A DNA stretch of 64,000 bases from Rachicladosporium sp. CCFEE 5018 (lineage: Eukaryota > Ascomycota > Dothideomycetes > Cladosporiales > Cladosporiaceae), in NCBI GenBank assembly GCA_002077045.2, contig KZ111200.1, forward strand, positions 1-64,000. The letters run 5' to 3'. A model generated the notes under the pieces. It did no database searches. It was not told the DNA's origin and saw only the letters and a list, made by a program, of their open reading frames with translations. Positions within the stretch are counted from its first letter, which is position 1. Every line of letters begins with the position of its first letter. The position numbers and the translations under genes were made by a program. This document shows, one piece after another, positions 42,636-53,312 of this stretch.

Positions 42636-42833
42636 TTACCGCGAGAAGCCCTCATCTCGGTGCTCAGGGCAGTCATCTCTCCTGCGGGTAGATCCTGTCA
42701 TTACCACTTTCAAATTGCTGCCGGTGCAATCAGAGCCGCGTGTCACCGCCGCAGGACATCTTTTGATCCTGATCTGCTTCGTTTCGTTACAACCACACTT
42801 GTATATATACTTGGTCTTCTCGTCGTCGCACAT
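42636..42833 (-). CDS. Small cysteine-containing fungal protein
   Basis: A 65-residue frame from ATG 42833: MCDDEKTKYIYKCGCNETK, a CPAA segment, SDCTGSN and DDCPEHRDE. Six cysteines in a C-x(n)-CGC-x(n)-C-x(n)-C-x(n)-CP pattern resemble small cytosolic cysteine-rich proteins frequent in ascomycete genomes. There is no signal peptide, so it is not a secreted effector as read. No neighbouring partner. Confidence 0.5.
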   Translation of the reverse strand: MCDDEKTKYIYKCGCNETKQIRIKRCPAAVTRGSDCTGSNLKVVMTGSTRRRDDCPEHRDEGFSR

Positions 42834-43970
42834 CTCTACAAACTTGTCAATTTCTGACAGCGTGAACAGTAGGTTGCGGGGTCTCACTCGACAGCAAAGA
42901 TCTATTGTGTGTGAAATGTAAATGCTCGAGATCGAGAAGCGAACTAATGAAATTAATCAGTCATCGGGTATCTGACGAAGCCAACGGATGGAAGGCCACC
43001 CACATCGTTAGAGATAAACACTTTCAATCTCTCCGTGTTCTTTTGCAGCTGGTACGACTAGGTTCCTGAAGAGGAACAGAGGGCCCTAGCTTTTATACGA
43101 GCTGACGGTGAATGCTTGGATCAAAAGATCGCCTACATACGCACTAGCGCTGTTGACTGTACCCTGTTGGCAAGATTTCATGCATTTCACTGCATGTACC
43201 GCCTGCATGATCGAGACATGAACAGCTAAAACATGCAGGTTCATGTTAGGGTGAGCTACTTGTGCTGTTGCAACCGAGCCCAAAGCCTGATCGCAGTGTG
43301 CGCACTCGCTTTGCGTAACATCTATTCCTCGATGGCTTAGCTGTGTGCGTATGCAGCAAAGAGTGTGTTTGGACGGCAGCTAGCCGAACTAAGAGTCCCG
43401 CCTAAAGTGGGCCCCTTCGCAGGCAGAATCAGCAGGTGAACTAAGATAGTGGGTTGCGAGTCTCCCGGAAGGTGGAGACCCTGTCCGCATGCGTCGTATC
43501 GCATAAAGACCATGGGTGGACCTGTCCGGCTCATAATCAATCGGGTAAGATCCTGGCATGCAGACATTACCAGCACTTTACAGCTTACCTTAGTGTGCAT
43601 GAGCCCTCGAGCAGGCTCGTGGACCGGTGCGGGTTCCCACGAATTAGCCACCCCGATTCCTGCGCCGCTGTCACTACTACCTGTACATGCGCTTCGTTAG
43701 TAACTACTGACGCTGCAATTAAGTTGTCCAGTTGACAACGGCCAGTATGCATTCCCTATCGACACTGTACATTCCTTCCCATTGACTTTGAAAAGGTTCG
43801 CTTGTCCAGCTTCACTCATTGGCCTAGTGAGATGCGGTATCAGGGTACGTACTTTAGGATCGATACTGTACTGGCACATCAGTATGACTTTTGGGGCGAA
43901 AGCGTTGTTCGACCTCGTCACAGCTCCCAAGCTGTACTGACAAGTCCTAGGGTCGGGTTGTTTACAGAAT
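42834..43970. other. No gene recognised
   Basis: About 1.1 kb with only short unsupported frames on both strands (for example 43337-43651 reverse). Confidence 0.35.
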
Positions 43971-44018
43971 TCTCTACCCTTTAGGTGCTAGCGCTAGGCG
44001 GAAAAAATCGTTCATTCA
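43971..44018 (+). mobile_element. LINE 3'-UTR tail remnant B
   Basis: The segment reads CCCTTTAGGTGCTAGCGC, AGGCGGAAAAAATCG and TTCATTCACT, matching the last ~45 bases of copy 4 in the same orientation. It is one of the shortest LINE insertions one could still identify; the (ATTC)n end marks the insertion point. Confidence 0.8.
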
Positions 44019-45146
44019 CTAATTCCTTTCCTGCGCGTCCGCAGCTTCTCACACCAATGCATTTTCTATCTTAATGGCCATGTCATTGTAAATCATACCT
44101 TTGTCTTACGCAAAGGGCAGCAACCAAGCAGGCAAAATCCCGTTGAGCCAGGCTGGTGACGTGCAGTGCACGACATGCAACAGTCGTCGTGGCGTCTGCA
44201 GGTTCAAGGGCGGGGACGCAGTGTAAACGATGTCGGTGGACAACAGCGATGCCGCTATGCTTTGAATCTGTCGATCGACGTCACGCTTTGTTTGTAGAAT
44301 TAACTGCGGCAGAGATGGAGACAGCTAGTCACAGAATTATTAGTTGACACAGAAGCATTACTTACTGTAGACAGGAAGGGAAGAGTTTGGCACACGCTGT
44401 TGAGCCTTCACCAGAGACTGAGCGTGCGGGTGACGGGGCTAGCGATCTTGCGCCACGTGGGCTCAGCTCGGCCTAGTGAAGCTAGCTCGGCTTACGATTG
44501 GTCGAGCTACTGGCGCCTACAGATAGCTGGCAGTGGCGTTGGTGTACACGTCTTATTTCAAGTGGCTTGAAACCTCCTGTTATCTGCCGACCCCGTGCTT
44601 CGGTGTTCGTATATTGAAAGATATAAGCCGAGGAAGTTCTCTCGATCTTCCATGCTGGTATGTCATACGATGGAATTGTCTGCACACAAATCATGAGTTT
44701 GTTGGAAATTTAAAACTCCGCTCATGGCCCTGCGGAAGCCGCGTTCACTATTTCCAAGAGTAGTTTGTCGGTAAGCTCAACGCCTGAAGTTGTAGCAGAG
44801 TACAGGAACACCCTAAAGCCTCAATCATATAGTCGGATCAACATCTCTGTACTCATTGATGAGGGAGATCGTTCCAGTCAAGACCTACACTCGGAGCTAT
44901 TTGCTCTCCCTCCCTGGCTCTGGAGTGGTTCATCGCAGGAACCAAGCTGACGTAATTGGAGTGCAGACAATAGTTTCACTCATCCGTCCGGCACTTTATT
45001 AATGGACAGATCCTCACGGGGCGTCTAGAGGAAGCTATCGAACGCCTAGCTGAGCAACTTCAAGCCTCAGCCTTTATGACCTTTTCGCAAACTTTTCTAT
45101 ACCTCAAACAGTCAGACCTTCACAAACGCATCTCCTTATGCTCACC
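44019..45146. other. No gene recognised
   Basis: Frames at 44533-44763 and 44765-44950 are short and without a domain; they could be decayed 5' exons of the following genes. Confidence 0.3.
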
Positions 45147-46042
45147 ATGGCAGATAATGCAGCGCAGATCTCAAAAACTGGTGCCAATGCAAGAGCGACC
45201 GAGCCGCAAGCGCGGAATCTCGCAGCTGTACCTCAAAAAGCAGGAATCACGCCAAATGACAATGTAATCACTGCTAAATCGGCAACGGTTAGATCCGCAC
45301 AAATGAGTAGAGCAACAACAAAGCTCAAGACATCAGAAAATTGTGGACAGCATCAGGACCAGTGGCTAAGAATAGCAGTGTCCAAGGTCCAAATAGTCCG
45401 TCAGATACTATCGCTCAATTCTCTGCTATGAGCAAGAGAATTGCTGCAATACAGGAGCGGATCGGAACTTCAAAAGTTCCCAAACTTGCACGACTTCAAG
45501 CGACTTGTGTTGACGTTGCTGGCACCTTGGGATATCTTCAGCAGTACACAGGCCTCGCCGCAGCATTCCGTGCCAGCAGTGGCCCTTGGCATGACTTGAG
45601 CATGTCGGACGCGCTATCCTCGATGGATGAAGTCCTTCGAAAGTGTGAAACTAGGACTCCGTCAACCAAGATGTACATCCTCTTGGTAATCAAAAGCCCA
45701 GAAATCGAGCGTGTCACAGAACGCATGGAAATGCTAAAGAGTTCGATCCTGTTGCGTATTAGCAGCTTGCAACTTGCGGACCAAGCACGCTATCATATGG
45801 TAAATCTTGCCCCAAAATTTACAACACGCCATAGCGATCCAAGGACGATTTTAACAGTAAAGCCAAAGCTGTCTGCACTTGCAAAACTGATTGGGATGGA
45901 ATACCGGAATCCCGATGAGAGTCAGTGGATTGACGGCAGAATCAATAGTGTGCTTTCGAACGCAGAAGATGAGTACGCAGCGCTGTCAGCTCTTGTAGGG
46001 CAGCATCTGAACACGTGTGCGAAACCTAGTCTGACTGAATAA
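45147..46042 (+). CDS. HeLo-like / fungal STAND N-terminal-domain-type protein
   Basis: Starts at MADNAAQ (ATG 45147) with a low-complexity Ala/Thr/Lys leader. The frame must shift near 45320-45360, through a short intron or an indel, to continue as ISKRIAAIQERIG-type helices (SAMSKRIAAIQERI), LARLQATCVDVAGTLGYLQQ, MDEVLRKCETRTPSTKMYI and SPEIERVTERMEMLKSSILL. The run of amphipathic helices with a KSPEIERVTERMEMLK block resembles the fungal N-terminal (HeLo-like) domain found in front of NACHT/NB-ARC receptors and also as a stand-alone protein. No nucleotide-binding domain follows. Role in incompatibility or cell death is inference from the family only. Confidence 0.45.
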
Positions 46043-46200
46043 GTCAGGGAATTGTAGCCAACCGCAACTCCTACGAGTTCCATCACCCCAGCCCTCGTTG
46101 GCACATTGTGTCCGTAGCCGCTACTTTTTCCCCCTTCAGCGTTTAGAACTGATTCGCGCATAGTTTCTGTGCTGCTGGGCCCTCGATAGGGCAAAGCGAC

Positions 46201-47562
46201 ATGACAGTGTCTGCGGGAAAAACTGACTTCAAAGACTTGACGAATCTTCTTTCGGTGCCTGTCAGGCTTTGCGATTTTCTTCGGCAGCCAATACCATGGG
46301 TAGAGCTCTGGGATGATAGCCAAGGGCATGCGACAGAAGCTAAATGCCGAAGCGCCTCTGCAATAGTCTGTATACCCCAAACGGCTACTGACGGGCAAAA
46401 AGGACTCCTCATTCGATCCTCAATCGCTTATCCAGAATCTGCAGAGAATTGGATACTTTCTTTGAGCTGGAGTGCAGATCATACGACCGTGACAGGACTA
46501 CTTGTTGGTTTTCGGCCAGAGGATATTATACGAGTAAGAAACGGGTTTGAGTTGGACCGAAACAGGTTACACACGCTCCGAACACCGCTGATCTTGCTAG
46601 ACGCCATTCTGGAAAGAGACGCCTCTACACTCCGTGGCATCGGCCAAGAAATGTTTGTCGCAGAACACCAGACCAGAATAGGTAACGTGGCGGGTAGCGT
46701 AGCCGCTGACTCCTCATACGTTATCGACTTCGACGCCATGATCAAAACATTCAACGCAGCTCAGAACCAGCTTGCTTCCATTTCCATGAGGCTAAACAGT
46801 TTTGTTGAGTGTATTGACACAATCCAAGGTCCGATGTGGGAGCAGCAACGAGGCCGTGGCGGTTCTAGCACTGAGCTTATAACCCATGCCATGAGGTCCA
46901 GAGCTGATGCAACCTCGCTGATAAAGGTTGTCAACTATCATCAGAAAGTCGCGCAGAGCCAGCTTGACATAGTATGCCGAAGTTCCAGTCTGCAATCGAA
47001 ATTACCGCTAGTAGGCATTGGAAGGTGTTTGCCATGGTCACACAAAGAGAAAGCCAAGCAAGCCGAGGAATGAATGAAGAGAGCGTGAAGCTCACAAAAA
47101 ATCTCAGTCGACATTGCAGCTACAACAAAAGCTGATAGCAAAGCCATGAAGACCTTGGCCATCGTCAGCACTGTCTTCTTACCGGGTACATTCGTCGCTG
47201 TGAGTCGAACTTTTTTATACATCAAATGTGCGACCTGCGTTTCCGCATCAATGACTGATCGCAGATGGGCCGTCTTCTCAATGACTATGTTCAACTGGGA
47301 TGCCGCCCCAGGCCTGCACGTCGTAAGCGGTCGATCTTCGATTAAGTGGGCCATTGTCGTGCCCTTGACAGTCGTAGTCGTATTAATCTTCTGGTTCTTC
47401 TTATGGGTTAGTGTTGACGAGCTTGGGGGCGGAGAGGTGGAAGAGCTCTATACGCAAGTACCGGGACCTAAGGTCGAGACACCGTTCCAAGGCATCAGAC
47501 GACGACGTACCAAGCATATTGCAGAGGAACAAGCATTAGCTGCAGATAGAGACATGGCTTGA
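46201..47562 (+). pseudogene. CorA-like (fungal Mg2+ transporter-like) membrane protein, frame problems
   Basis: ATG 46201 opens a 290-residue soluble region (PVRLCDFLRQPIPWVELWDD, LSWSADHTTVTGLLVGF, LRTPLILLDAILERD, VVNYHQKVAQSQLDI), as in fungal CorA-like proteins. The membrane part lies in another frame: ATTKADSKAMKTLAIVSTVF, FLPGTFVA, then after a GTGAGT...CAG segment FSMTMFNWDA and a second hydrophobic helix WAIVVPLTVVVVLIFWFFLW. The expected junctions (near 47030-47110 and at 47200-47262) do not splice into one frame with the acceptors I can see, so one or two indels are likely. The bacterial GMN motif is absent, as in fungal relatives. Domain identity is good; intactness is doubtful. 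Confidence 0.6.
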
Positions 47563-47852
47563 CCATCGAGCAAGATCCTGAAGGCACCCAAACTATTTTA
47601 GAGCTCAGCGTGACTTTCCCAGTGTAAAGGTATACATCTGCAGGAAGGGGACAGCCAGGCACGCCTCTTTGGGTGTCTGTGGAATAGCAGTGTTAAGTAT
47701 GCGTATCAGAATTAGATGAACAAATACACTAGGAATTGAAAGAGCCTTCTGGCGCTCTCCTTCCTGATGTACCTCCTAGTCGAGATACTGTTGTTCGCAG
47801 GAACGTAGCCAAGCGCACCAAATGTATCATGCCGCTGATGTTATTGTTGTCT
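47563..47852. other. Short intergenic stretch
   Basis: Nothing recognised. It may include further decayed 3' sequence of the OrsD-like pseudogene. Confidence 0.35.
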
Positions 47853-49492
47853 CTATGTAAGAGCAAGTAGCTCTGCAAGGGTAATGACAGAAATCTCATG
47901 ATGAGTAAGCTGCAGCTGCAGTGGCAGACAGAAGGAAGCAACGCTCCATTTCACAACGGTTCCATCTCGCGCTGCAATGACAGCCTTCTGTATAACAAGC
48001 ACTTGTTTAATCTTGATGAACCCAGACAGGCTAGGCGTATGGGGATAGGCCTCCTTGAGAAACCCTTTGCTAGGATCTATGTCAAGAACGGCAAGAAACC
48101 CAACGACCACGCTCTCAAGGAGATCGCCTTTCAAGTCATGGTCAAGAAGAGAGATGCAGAGGTCAAGGCAGCACTCATCAAGGGCGTTGACAGTTCCACT
48201 ACAGCTGTGATCTCATCACCAGTAGGCTCAACGGTAGGCTGGAGGGCACCCAATAGTCGAGCTAGATCCTCTGCTCGTCTAGCAGCCTCATCCAGATTGC
48301 ACTATTGCCAAAACGTCAGCTGGTGTCGGAGCAACGCCGGCTGACTGCACTGCTGTGTACGATAAATAAAATACAGGAGCGCCGTCCATATCCTAGTGTA
48401 TCGCCGCTACGCTGACTTCATAAGCTTTACCTGCGGAAATTGATCACCGGGGTGCGGGCGTTGTATAAAGCTAATGATGCGCGTCTGGTCAAAGACGTTC
48501 ACGCTGTTATTGCACACAAATTGATAAGCGTCGTCAGCGACCCGTTCGAGGCTCTCACAGATAGCATGCAGGACAGCCTCAGAGCCTTGCCGCGGCTGAG
48601 CTATGAGTGAAGCAGTGCTAAGTAGGTTGCAGCTGCTCAAGTAGTTCGTCCATTGGTTCATCTGCAGCCAGGGTGACCCCTCCTTTGAGCTTAGCACCTC
48701 GGGTACAATCTGCCCGCACCTGCCCTGATATTGCTCCAAAACTGCGAGATCTTCAAGAACCGCATGTGTTAGGTCGTTTGCCGGTGCCGCCCGCCCTCCT
48801 GGCAGCCGGTCCACCCCTGGTTGCCTGCCATACTGGGCTTCTGATAGTTGAAGTCAGCGATAAGCGATAAAGGGTTCTTGGCGTTGTACGCATATTCACT
48901 TTGCTCATTGCGTAGCATCATCAGATAGACAACACAATGCATATCATCTACCTCTCCAAGTCTGAATGACGGCAAAGAAGTCGTTATGCTTGCCCTGTAG
49001 GAAGAAGCGCTGACAATTTACGGAAGACACGCAGGGCCCCGCCTCGCGTTGCTGGGTCCCCTGCATGCTTACTACACTATGCAACCCTGCTGTTTCACCC
49101 TCGCTTGTACTCCAACTATGCGCCTTCCTCCAATGTTTCTTCAAGCCATTCGAACAGCAACAGATATAGGAACAGCTTGCCAGTTCCAAGGCGCAGCGGA
49201 AGCCGTCGGTGTATATTGGTAAACCCGCAATAGCCGTGTCAACCGAGTCCGGTAGTGCAAGGAACTCGTTACTTGAATGGCAAAGTTCTGACCAGCACAC
49301 AAGCCCGTCGGAGATCCGTCTCCTGTCTCTGGCGCGTAGTTGCGAGTGTTCGCTTCTCAAATGCGCTATAGCCTGGTCCGGGAAGACTGCAAAGTGGCAC
49401 GCTCTGTAGACAACGACGCGGTGCTGAGGAATGTGGATATAGTATTGCCTAGCAAAAACTGGAGCGGCATTGACAGACTTTGGTACGTCCAT
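47853..49492 (-). pseudogene. OrsD-like (two C2H2 zinc finger) protein, disrupted
   Basis: Start at MDVPKSVN (ATG 49492). The N-terminal part has an FxxxYYIHIPQHRVVVYRACHF line with ACHFAVFPDQAIAHLRSEH (first finger) and, later, CSYICCCSNGLKKHWRKAH (second finger). It continues through CVSSVNCQRFFLQGKHNDFF, then, after a frame break near 48820-48950, GSPWLQMNQWTNYLSSCNL, NVFDQTRIISFIQRPH and VKLMKSA. After more stops, VVVGFLAVLDIDPSKGFLKEAY and LSGFIKIKQVLVIQKAV follow. This is the long OrsD-type (PF12013) protein whose relatives occur alone and beside RecQ-like helicases in fungal accessory regions. No helicase motif is visible here. At least three breaks: inactive. Confidence 0.65.
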
Positions 49493-49989
49493 GGTAGGGA
49501 ATGGTCTGGTAGAGGAAAGGATTGTGGGAGGTAAACTAGATCGGCGTATACGGTAGAGAGGTATACAGAAGTGCCTTCTAGACTTCACACGTGTACTCTG
49601 TTTACGCGACGTGAAAAAGCTAAAGCGCGTCGAGGGCAACAAGTCAGGTTGCAGGTAGGTCGCGGGTATTATTTCATCCATGCTATGTGTTCTAGCCTTA
49701 GCGCTGATTTCAGGAGAATAAGCAAGAGCGGGAGGCGGAAAGCGCCGTGCGGGAAAGCGAGTGCGGGGAGAATATCAAAACGGCGAAATTGCAGGCAGAG
49801 GGCAGTGATGGCGGTGAAGATAGCGGCGCAAATGTACGTCTGAAGAAATATAGTCGCATACAGAGTGTGTGTAGGAGATGGTTCTGGGTAAATTTTGGGA
49901 GTGTTTGGGGCAATTCGAGGTAATTTTGGGCTCAGTATCAATAGAGAATCAGTCCCATCGAGCTGTAGTAGTGAGGAACAGTCCTAGTA
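49493..49989. other. Intergenic, left flank of the pogo element
   Basis: No gene recognised. The TA at 49988-49989 is the target duplication of the following transposon. Confidence 0.5.
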
Positions 49990-50039
49990 GAAGGCTTCCC
50001 CCCATCTCGCACGTCCCCACACAACGCACGCTTTTGACG
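49990..50039 (+). repeat. Left terminal inverted repeat of the pogo element
   Basis: It starts GAAGGCTTCC and ends CTTTTGACG. It pairs with 52065-52113, differing by a one-base indel and a two-base change near the outer end. Confidence 0.95.
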
Positions 50040-50143
50040 AGGGCATTGCTTCGACAACATGAGGTGTTAACTTCATGAACATTGACCGTAGAGGCATGAG
50101 ATTAGAGGATGTTGTTCGGTGGCTAATCTGTCATTCTATCTAC

Positions 50144-52024
50144 TCAGATCTCGTTGCGATGGCGTTGTTTTCGGATAGCACGACCAGATCGTGTTTTAGC
50201 CTCCTCAACAGCCTGCTGCAGTGTTGGCTGTGTTTCAGCAACCATAGCCTTTTGAGGCCTCTTTTGAGTCTTTGGCCTCTTAGATGGCCTACTGTTCGTG
50301 GCCTCTGAGTCTGTTATAGCACGCTTTGCTGTCTGTTTAGCCTCCTGCTGTCGTTGTCGCTCTGCCTTCTTCAGAGCTGCTATAGCCTTCCTCGAAGCAG
50401 CCCTTGCTAATCGATCATCGCGCTTTTGCTGAGCCTCTACCTCCTTCTGAGCCTTCTGAGTAGCTCTATCTTGAGCTCTATCTATCTTAGATTGAGCCTC
50501 AACCTCCTTTGCCTTCTCCTTTGCAGCCTGAAGCTCCTTTGCCCTCTCAATCTTGGAAGGACTAAAGAACAACACTCCAAGGCCCTCCTGTGCTCGCAGC
50601 TCTTCAGTGAACGGCCTGCCATGCTTCTTCCTCCTCTTCTGCTGCTGGATGACCTCAAGGTAGCCTTGTTCACGCTCTCGCGCAAGTGTAAGCTCTGTTG
50701 CAAAGGCAAGGCATGCGTTGCTTAGTTTGTTCACAACCTTCTGTGTTTGGACGTCATTGCTAACTAGCTGTTCATTCACAATCCTCTTGATCTTACCAAT
50801 AGCTGTTGGCGAGTCTAAACAGCTACTTGAGTGAGATGCAGAAGGTGTTGTAACAGGTAAGGCCTCGGTATCGTTCTTGAAGATCTGAAGCACTTCATCT
50901 GGATTAAACGGCTCCAAACCAGTCTTCAGCCATGCTGACTTGATGTTAGCCTCTGTGAACGCTCTCTGGTAGGCTCTGAAGAAGTTGGAGAAGAAGTCAC
51001 GCTTCGCGAGCCTTGCAAGGCCTTGCGAAAGGCGAGTATGACGATCTAGCTCCTGGCTGTAGAAGGTAGCTAAAGGTCGAAACATGCTGACATCTAAGGG
51101 CTGCAATCGATGCGTAGCATGCGGAGGAAAGATAGCAATAAGGATCCTATTGCTTTTGCACCAATCAAGGAACTCAATAGTGCAGTGGGAGCCATGGCCA
51201 TCAAATATCAGCAGCCTCCAGTTCCTCCTAGCTTTGGTAACTGTCTGAGCGTTGAATAGGCTCTGTAGCCAACTCAAACCAAGTTCGTTGCTGGTCCAGC
51301 CATTTGGAGAGCTTGCAAACCAGCACTGGTGTTCGCTTGGATCGTAATCTTGAAGCCAGATGTCCTGAAGATCACCACTTACGGCCTTGTAAACTAGCGC
51401 TGGCGGTAATGAGGTACCGTCTGCACAGATAGTAGCTAGAACTGTTATCCACTCTCTGCTACCATCTTGACCAGTGCCTAGTAGCTTCTGTTGCTTCATC
51501 ATGGCCTTAGGGAAGATCCTCTGTACCTTTTGAAGGTGGCCAATGAGGAAGCCCTTTTCGTCCATGTTGTAGGTGTTGCAAGGCTGTATATCGTATGCTT
51601 GCATCTTCTGCTGTAGGATATCGAAGTACTGCTGAAAGGATGCCTTTGACTCGGCCTTGTGCCTCTCAAGGTCAAGGGTGTTGAGATAGCGTGTGTCAAG
51701 GGTAGCATGGTGCCTTCGTCTGAACTTCGCAGACCAGTTTTTCCCTGCCTCTTTACCACTGATGGTTGAGGCCCACATACGCACTATAGCCGGTGTAGGC
51801 GGTAAGCACCATTCGCAGAGCCTCCAGATCTCCTTGATTAGCTGTTGTTCCTCCTTAGGAGTCAGTAATTGTCGTCGTGTCGCATTGCTAGCTCTAGAGA
51901 CACTTTGGCCATGATATCGCTTGCTGAGAGTGCTACGGTCAACACCAAAGGATCTAGCTGCGGCAGCTATTTGTGGTCTATCAGAGGAACGTAGGAACGC
52001 GACAGCATCATCAATAGGTGCCAT
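50144..52024 (-). CDS. Fot1/pogo transposase, intact
   Basis: An open frame of 626 residues from ATG 52024. The first 45 residues form an HTH (QIAAAARSFGVDRSTLSKR), followed by a CENP-B-type second DNA-binding domain (MWASTISGKEAGKNWSAKF). The DDE superfamily core has D155 (YNMDEKGFLIG), D275 (LLIFDGHGSH) and D311 (THRLQPLDVSMF), so the third acid is Asp. Residues 470-626 are an unusually long Lys/Arg/Glu/Ala-rich coiled-coil tail with possible nuclear-localisation clusters (RPSKRPKTQKRPQK). The protein cuts at the terminal repeats and inserts at TA. No stop or frameshift. Confidence 0.95.
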   Translation of the reverse strand: MAPIDDAVAFLRSSDRPQIAAAARSFGVDRSTLSKRYHGQSVSRASNATRRQLLTPKEEQQLIKEIWRLCEWCLPPTPAIVRMWASTISGKEAGKNWSAKFRRRHHATLDTRYLNTLDLERHKAESKASFQQYFDILQQKMQAYDIQPCNTYNMDEKGFLIGHLQKVQRIFPKAMMKQQKLLGTGQDGSREWITVLATICADGTSLPPALVYKAVSGDLQDIWLQDYDPSEHQCWFASSPNGWTSNELGLSWLQSLFNAQTVTKARRNWRLLIFDGHGSHCTIEFLDWCKSNRILIAIFPPHATHRLQPLDVSMFRPLATFYSQELDRHTRLSQGLARLAKRDFFSNFFRAYQRAFTEANIKSAWLKTGLEPFNPDEVLQIFKNDTEALPVTTPSASHSSSCLDSPTAIGKIKRIVNEQLVSNDVQTQKVVNKLSNACLAFATELTLAREREQGYLEVIQQQKRRKKHGRPFTEELRAQEGLGVLFFSPSKIERAKELQAAKEKAKEVEAQSKIDRAQDRATQKAQKEVEAQQKRDDRLARAASRKAIAALKKAERQRQQEAKQTAKRAITDSEATNSRPSKRPKTQKRPQKAMVAETQPTLQQAVEEAKTRSGRAIRKQRHRNEI

Positions 52025-52064
52025 GGTGTTGAATTATCGCGTGGTTGTTGTGTTCGTCGAGACG

Positions 52065-52113
52065 CGTCAAAAGCGTGCGTTGTGTGGGGACGTGCGAGAT
52101 GGGGGACACCTTC
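52065..52113 (-). repeat. Right terminal inverted repeat of the pogo element
   Basis: On the reverse strand it reads GAAGGTGTCC at the outer end and CTTTTGACG at the inner end, matching the left repeat. Confidence 0.95.
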
Positions 52114-52115
52114 TA

Positions 52116-52475
52116 GTCAATACTGCGCTGTGTTTCCCAGATACTCAGAACATTCAAGATCCCGATAGATCTCGTGCAACTTTTTCAACAGCGGCCGCAA
52201 GATGCTCTGACTAAGCGGAGCCTTACACGTGGGGCGAACACGCAAAGCCATCCGCTGACTGAGCGGACGATTCTCGGCTTCTTCAAAGCTGTGCCAGGGC
52301 ATGCGTTTGGCGTCGATCTGTCCGTCTGATGCCAGAGCCCGAGCTACTTGACCCCGGAGAACATTTTCCTTGGACTCTTAGCACGGCCTTCCCGATGGGC
52401 TACTGCATCGTCACTTGGACGGCAGACAGAATGACTTTGGTGCTGTGTTTATTCGGATCCGAAAAGCCGTCGGAA
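52116..52475. other. Intergenic, right flank of the pogo element
   Basis: No gene recognised. A reverse-strand frame with stops continues toward the next low-confidence gene. Confidence 0.4.
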
Positions 52476-53312
52476 TCAAGCGATGCATCCTCGGACCCCA
52501 GTTCTTGGCCGCTGCCCCCACTTGCCAGGGTCATCCGCCAGCACCGTGATGGTTAACGAGCGAGTAGGCGTGTCGGCTGTGAACAGGATGTGGCGAGACC
52601 ACTCCGAATGACTTACACAATCACGTCCGTTCATCAGTGTACGATGGACGGTGGGATGCGTTCGGCCGAGTTCAGGATGTGTCATACGTAAAAGGTAGAT
52701 ACAAATTTCGAGCCAGTAGATGACCGGGCTCACTCATACCTTCTTCGTCACTACGGCAGGAGCAGTCCTGCTTTCCTACGGTCCGAACGGACCCTCACGC
52801 AGGATGTCTTCAAAAGTTCGACATGTGGGTGCCAACGTCTAGCATATATGTGCACATCTCTGACTGATACCTGCCAACCTTCAGAGCTTTGATGCCCTCT
52901 GGGCACAGACCCGGCAAGTTGTTGGGTGTTTGCTTCAGGAAGACCCTAGCAGGAGTACTGTCATACATGGAGAAGTGGATGAGTTCGTCGGAATGATACA
53001 GACGTGGCAGCGGAGCAACTTCAGAGACGACGCAACCAGTCACTCACACACTCTGGCTTTCCAGCCACGGGGTACGGTTGCTGCCGTCTCTGTACTTGCC
53101 GCCGTTGCAGCTGGTGACCGCCGTGCAGAGGGGTGGACCTTTTGTGGAATAGGTGTGCAAGTCTTGTTGCCGTAGAGCTTCCGCACGCCCTCTGATAACA
53201 CATCACCTGGCCAAGGCTTTCGTGGTCGATACACCGCCATCGCTACTCTTTTCACCAATCGAGATTCTTTCTCGTCGTGTCTTCGCTTCTTAGACCTCAA
53301 AATTGTCTCCAC
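52476..53312 (-). CDS. Possible multi-exon orphan gene
   Basis: Three reverse-strand segments look coding: METILRSKKRRHDEKES to WKARVC (53312-53042) ending at a good donor (GTGAGT); TPARVFLKQTPNNLPGL to ALKVG (about 52990-52880) ending at GTATCA; and GRDCVSHSEWSRHILFTADT, SLTITVLADDPGKWGQ (about 52640-52480). Donors and acceptors exist, but I could not close a single model, and stops follow the last segment. No domain recognised. It may be a real gene of unknown family or its remnant. Confidence 0.3.

Larger units (their letters stand above)
49990..52113 (-). mobile_element. Full-length Fot1/pogo-type DNA transposon (2124 bp)
   Basis: The element is bounded by nearly perfect terminal inverted repeats of about 50 bp (49990-50039 and 52065-52113) and flanked by TA at 49988-49989 and 52114-52115, the target duplication of Tc1/mariner elements. 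It contains one uninterrupted transposase gene on the reverse strand that fills nearly all the interior. Compared with every other mobile element in the window it is undamaged, which suggests recent insertion and possible activity. Confidence 0.95.

Noticed and set aside
50426..50725. Leu/Ser-rich plus frame resembling a membrane protein
   Set aside because: Antisense of the charged tail of the pogo transposase.
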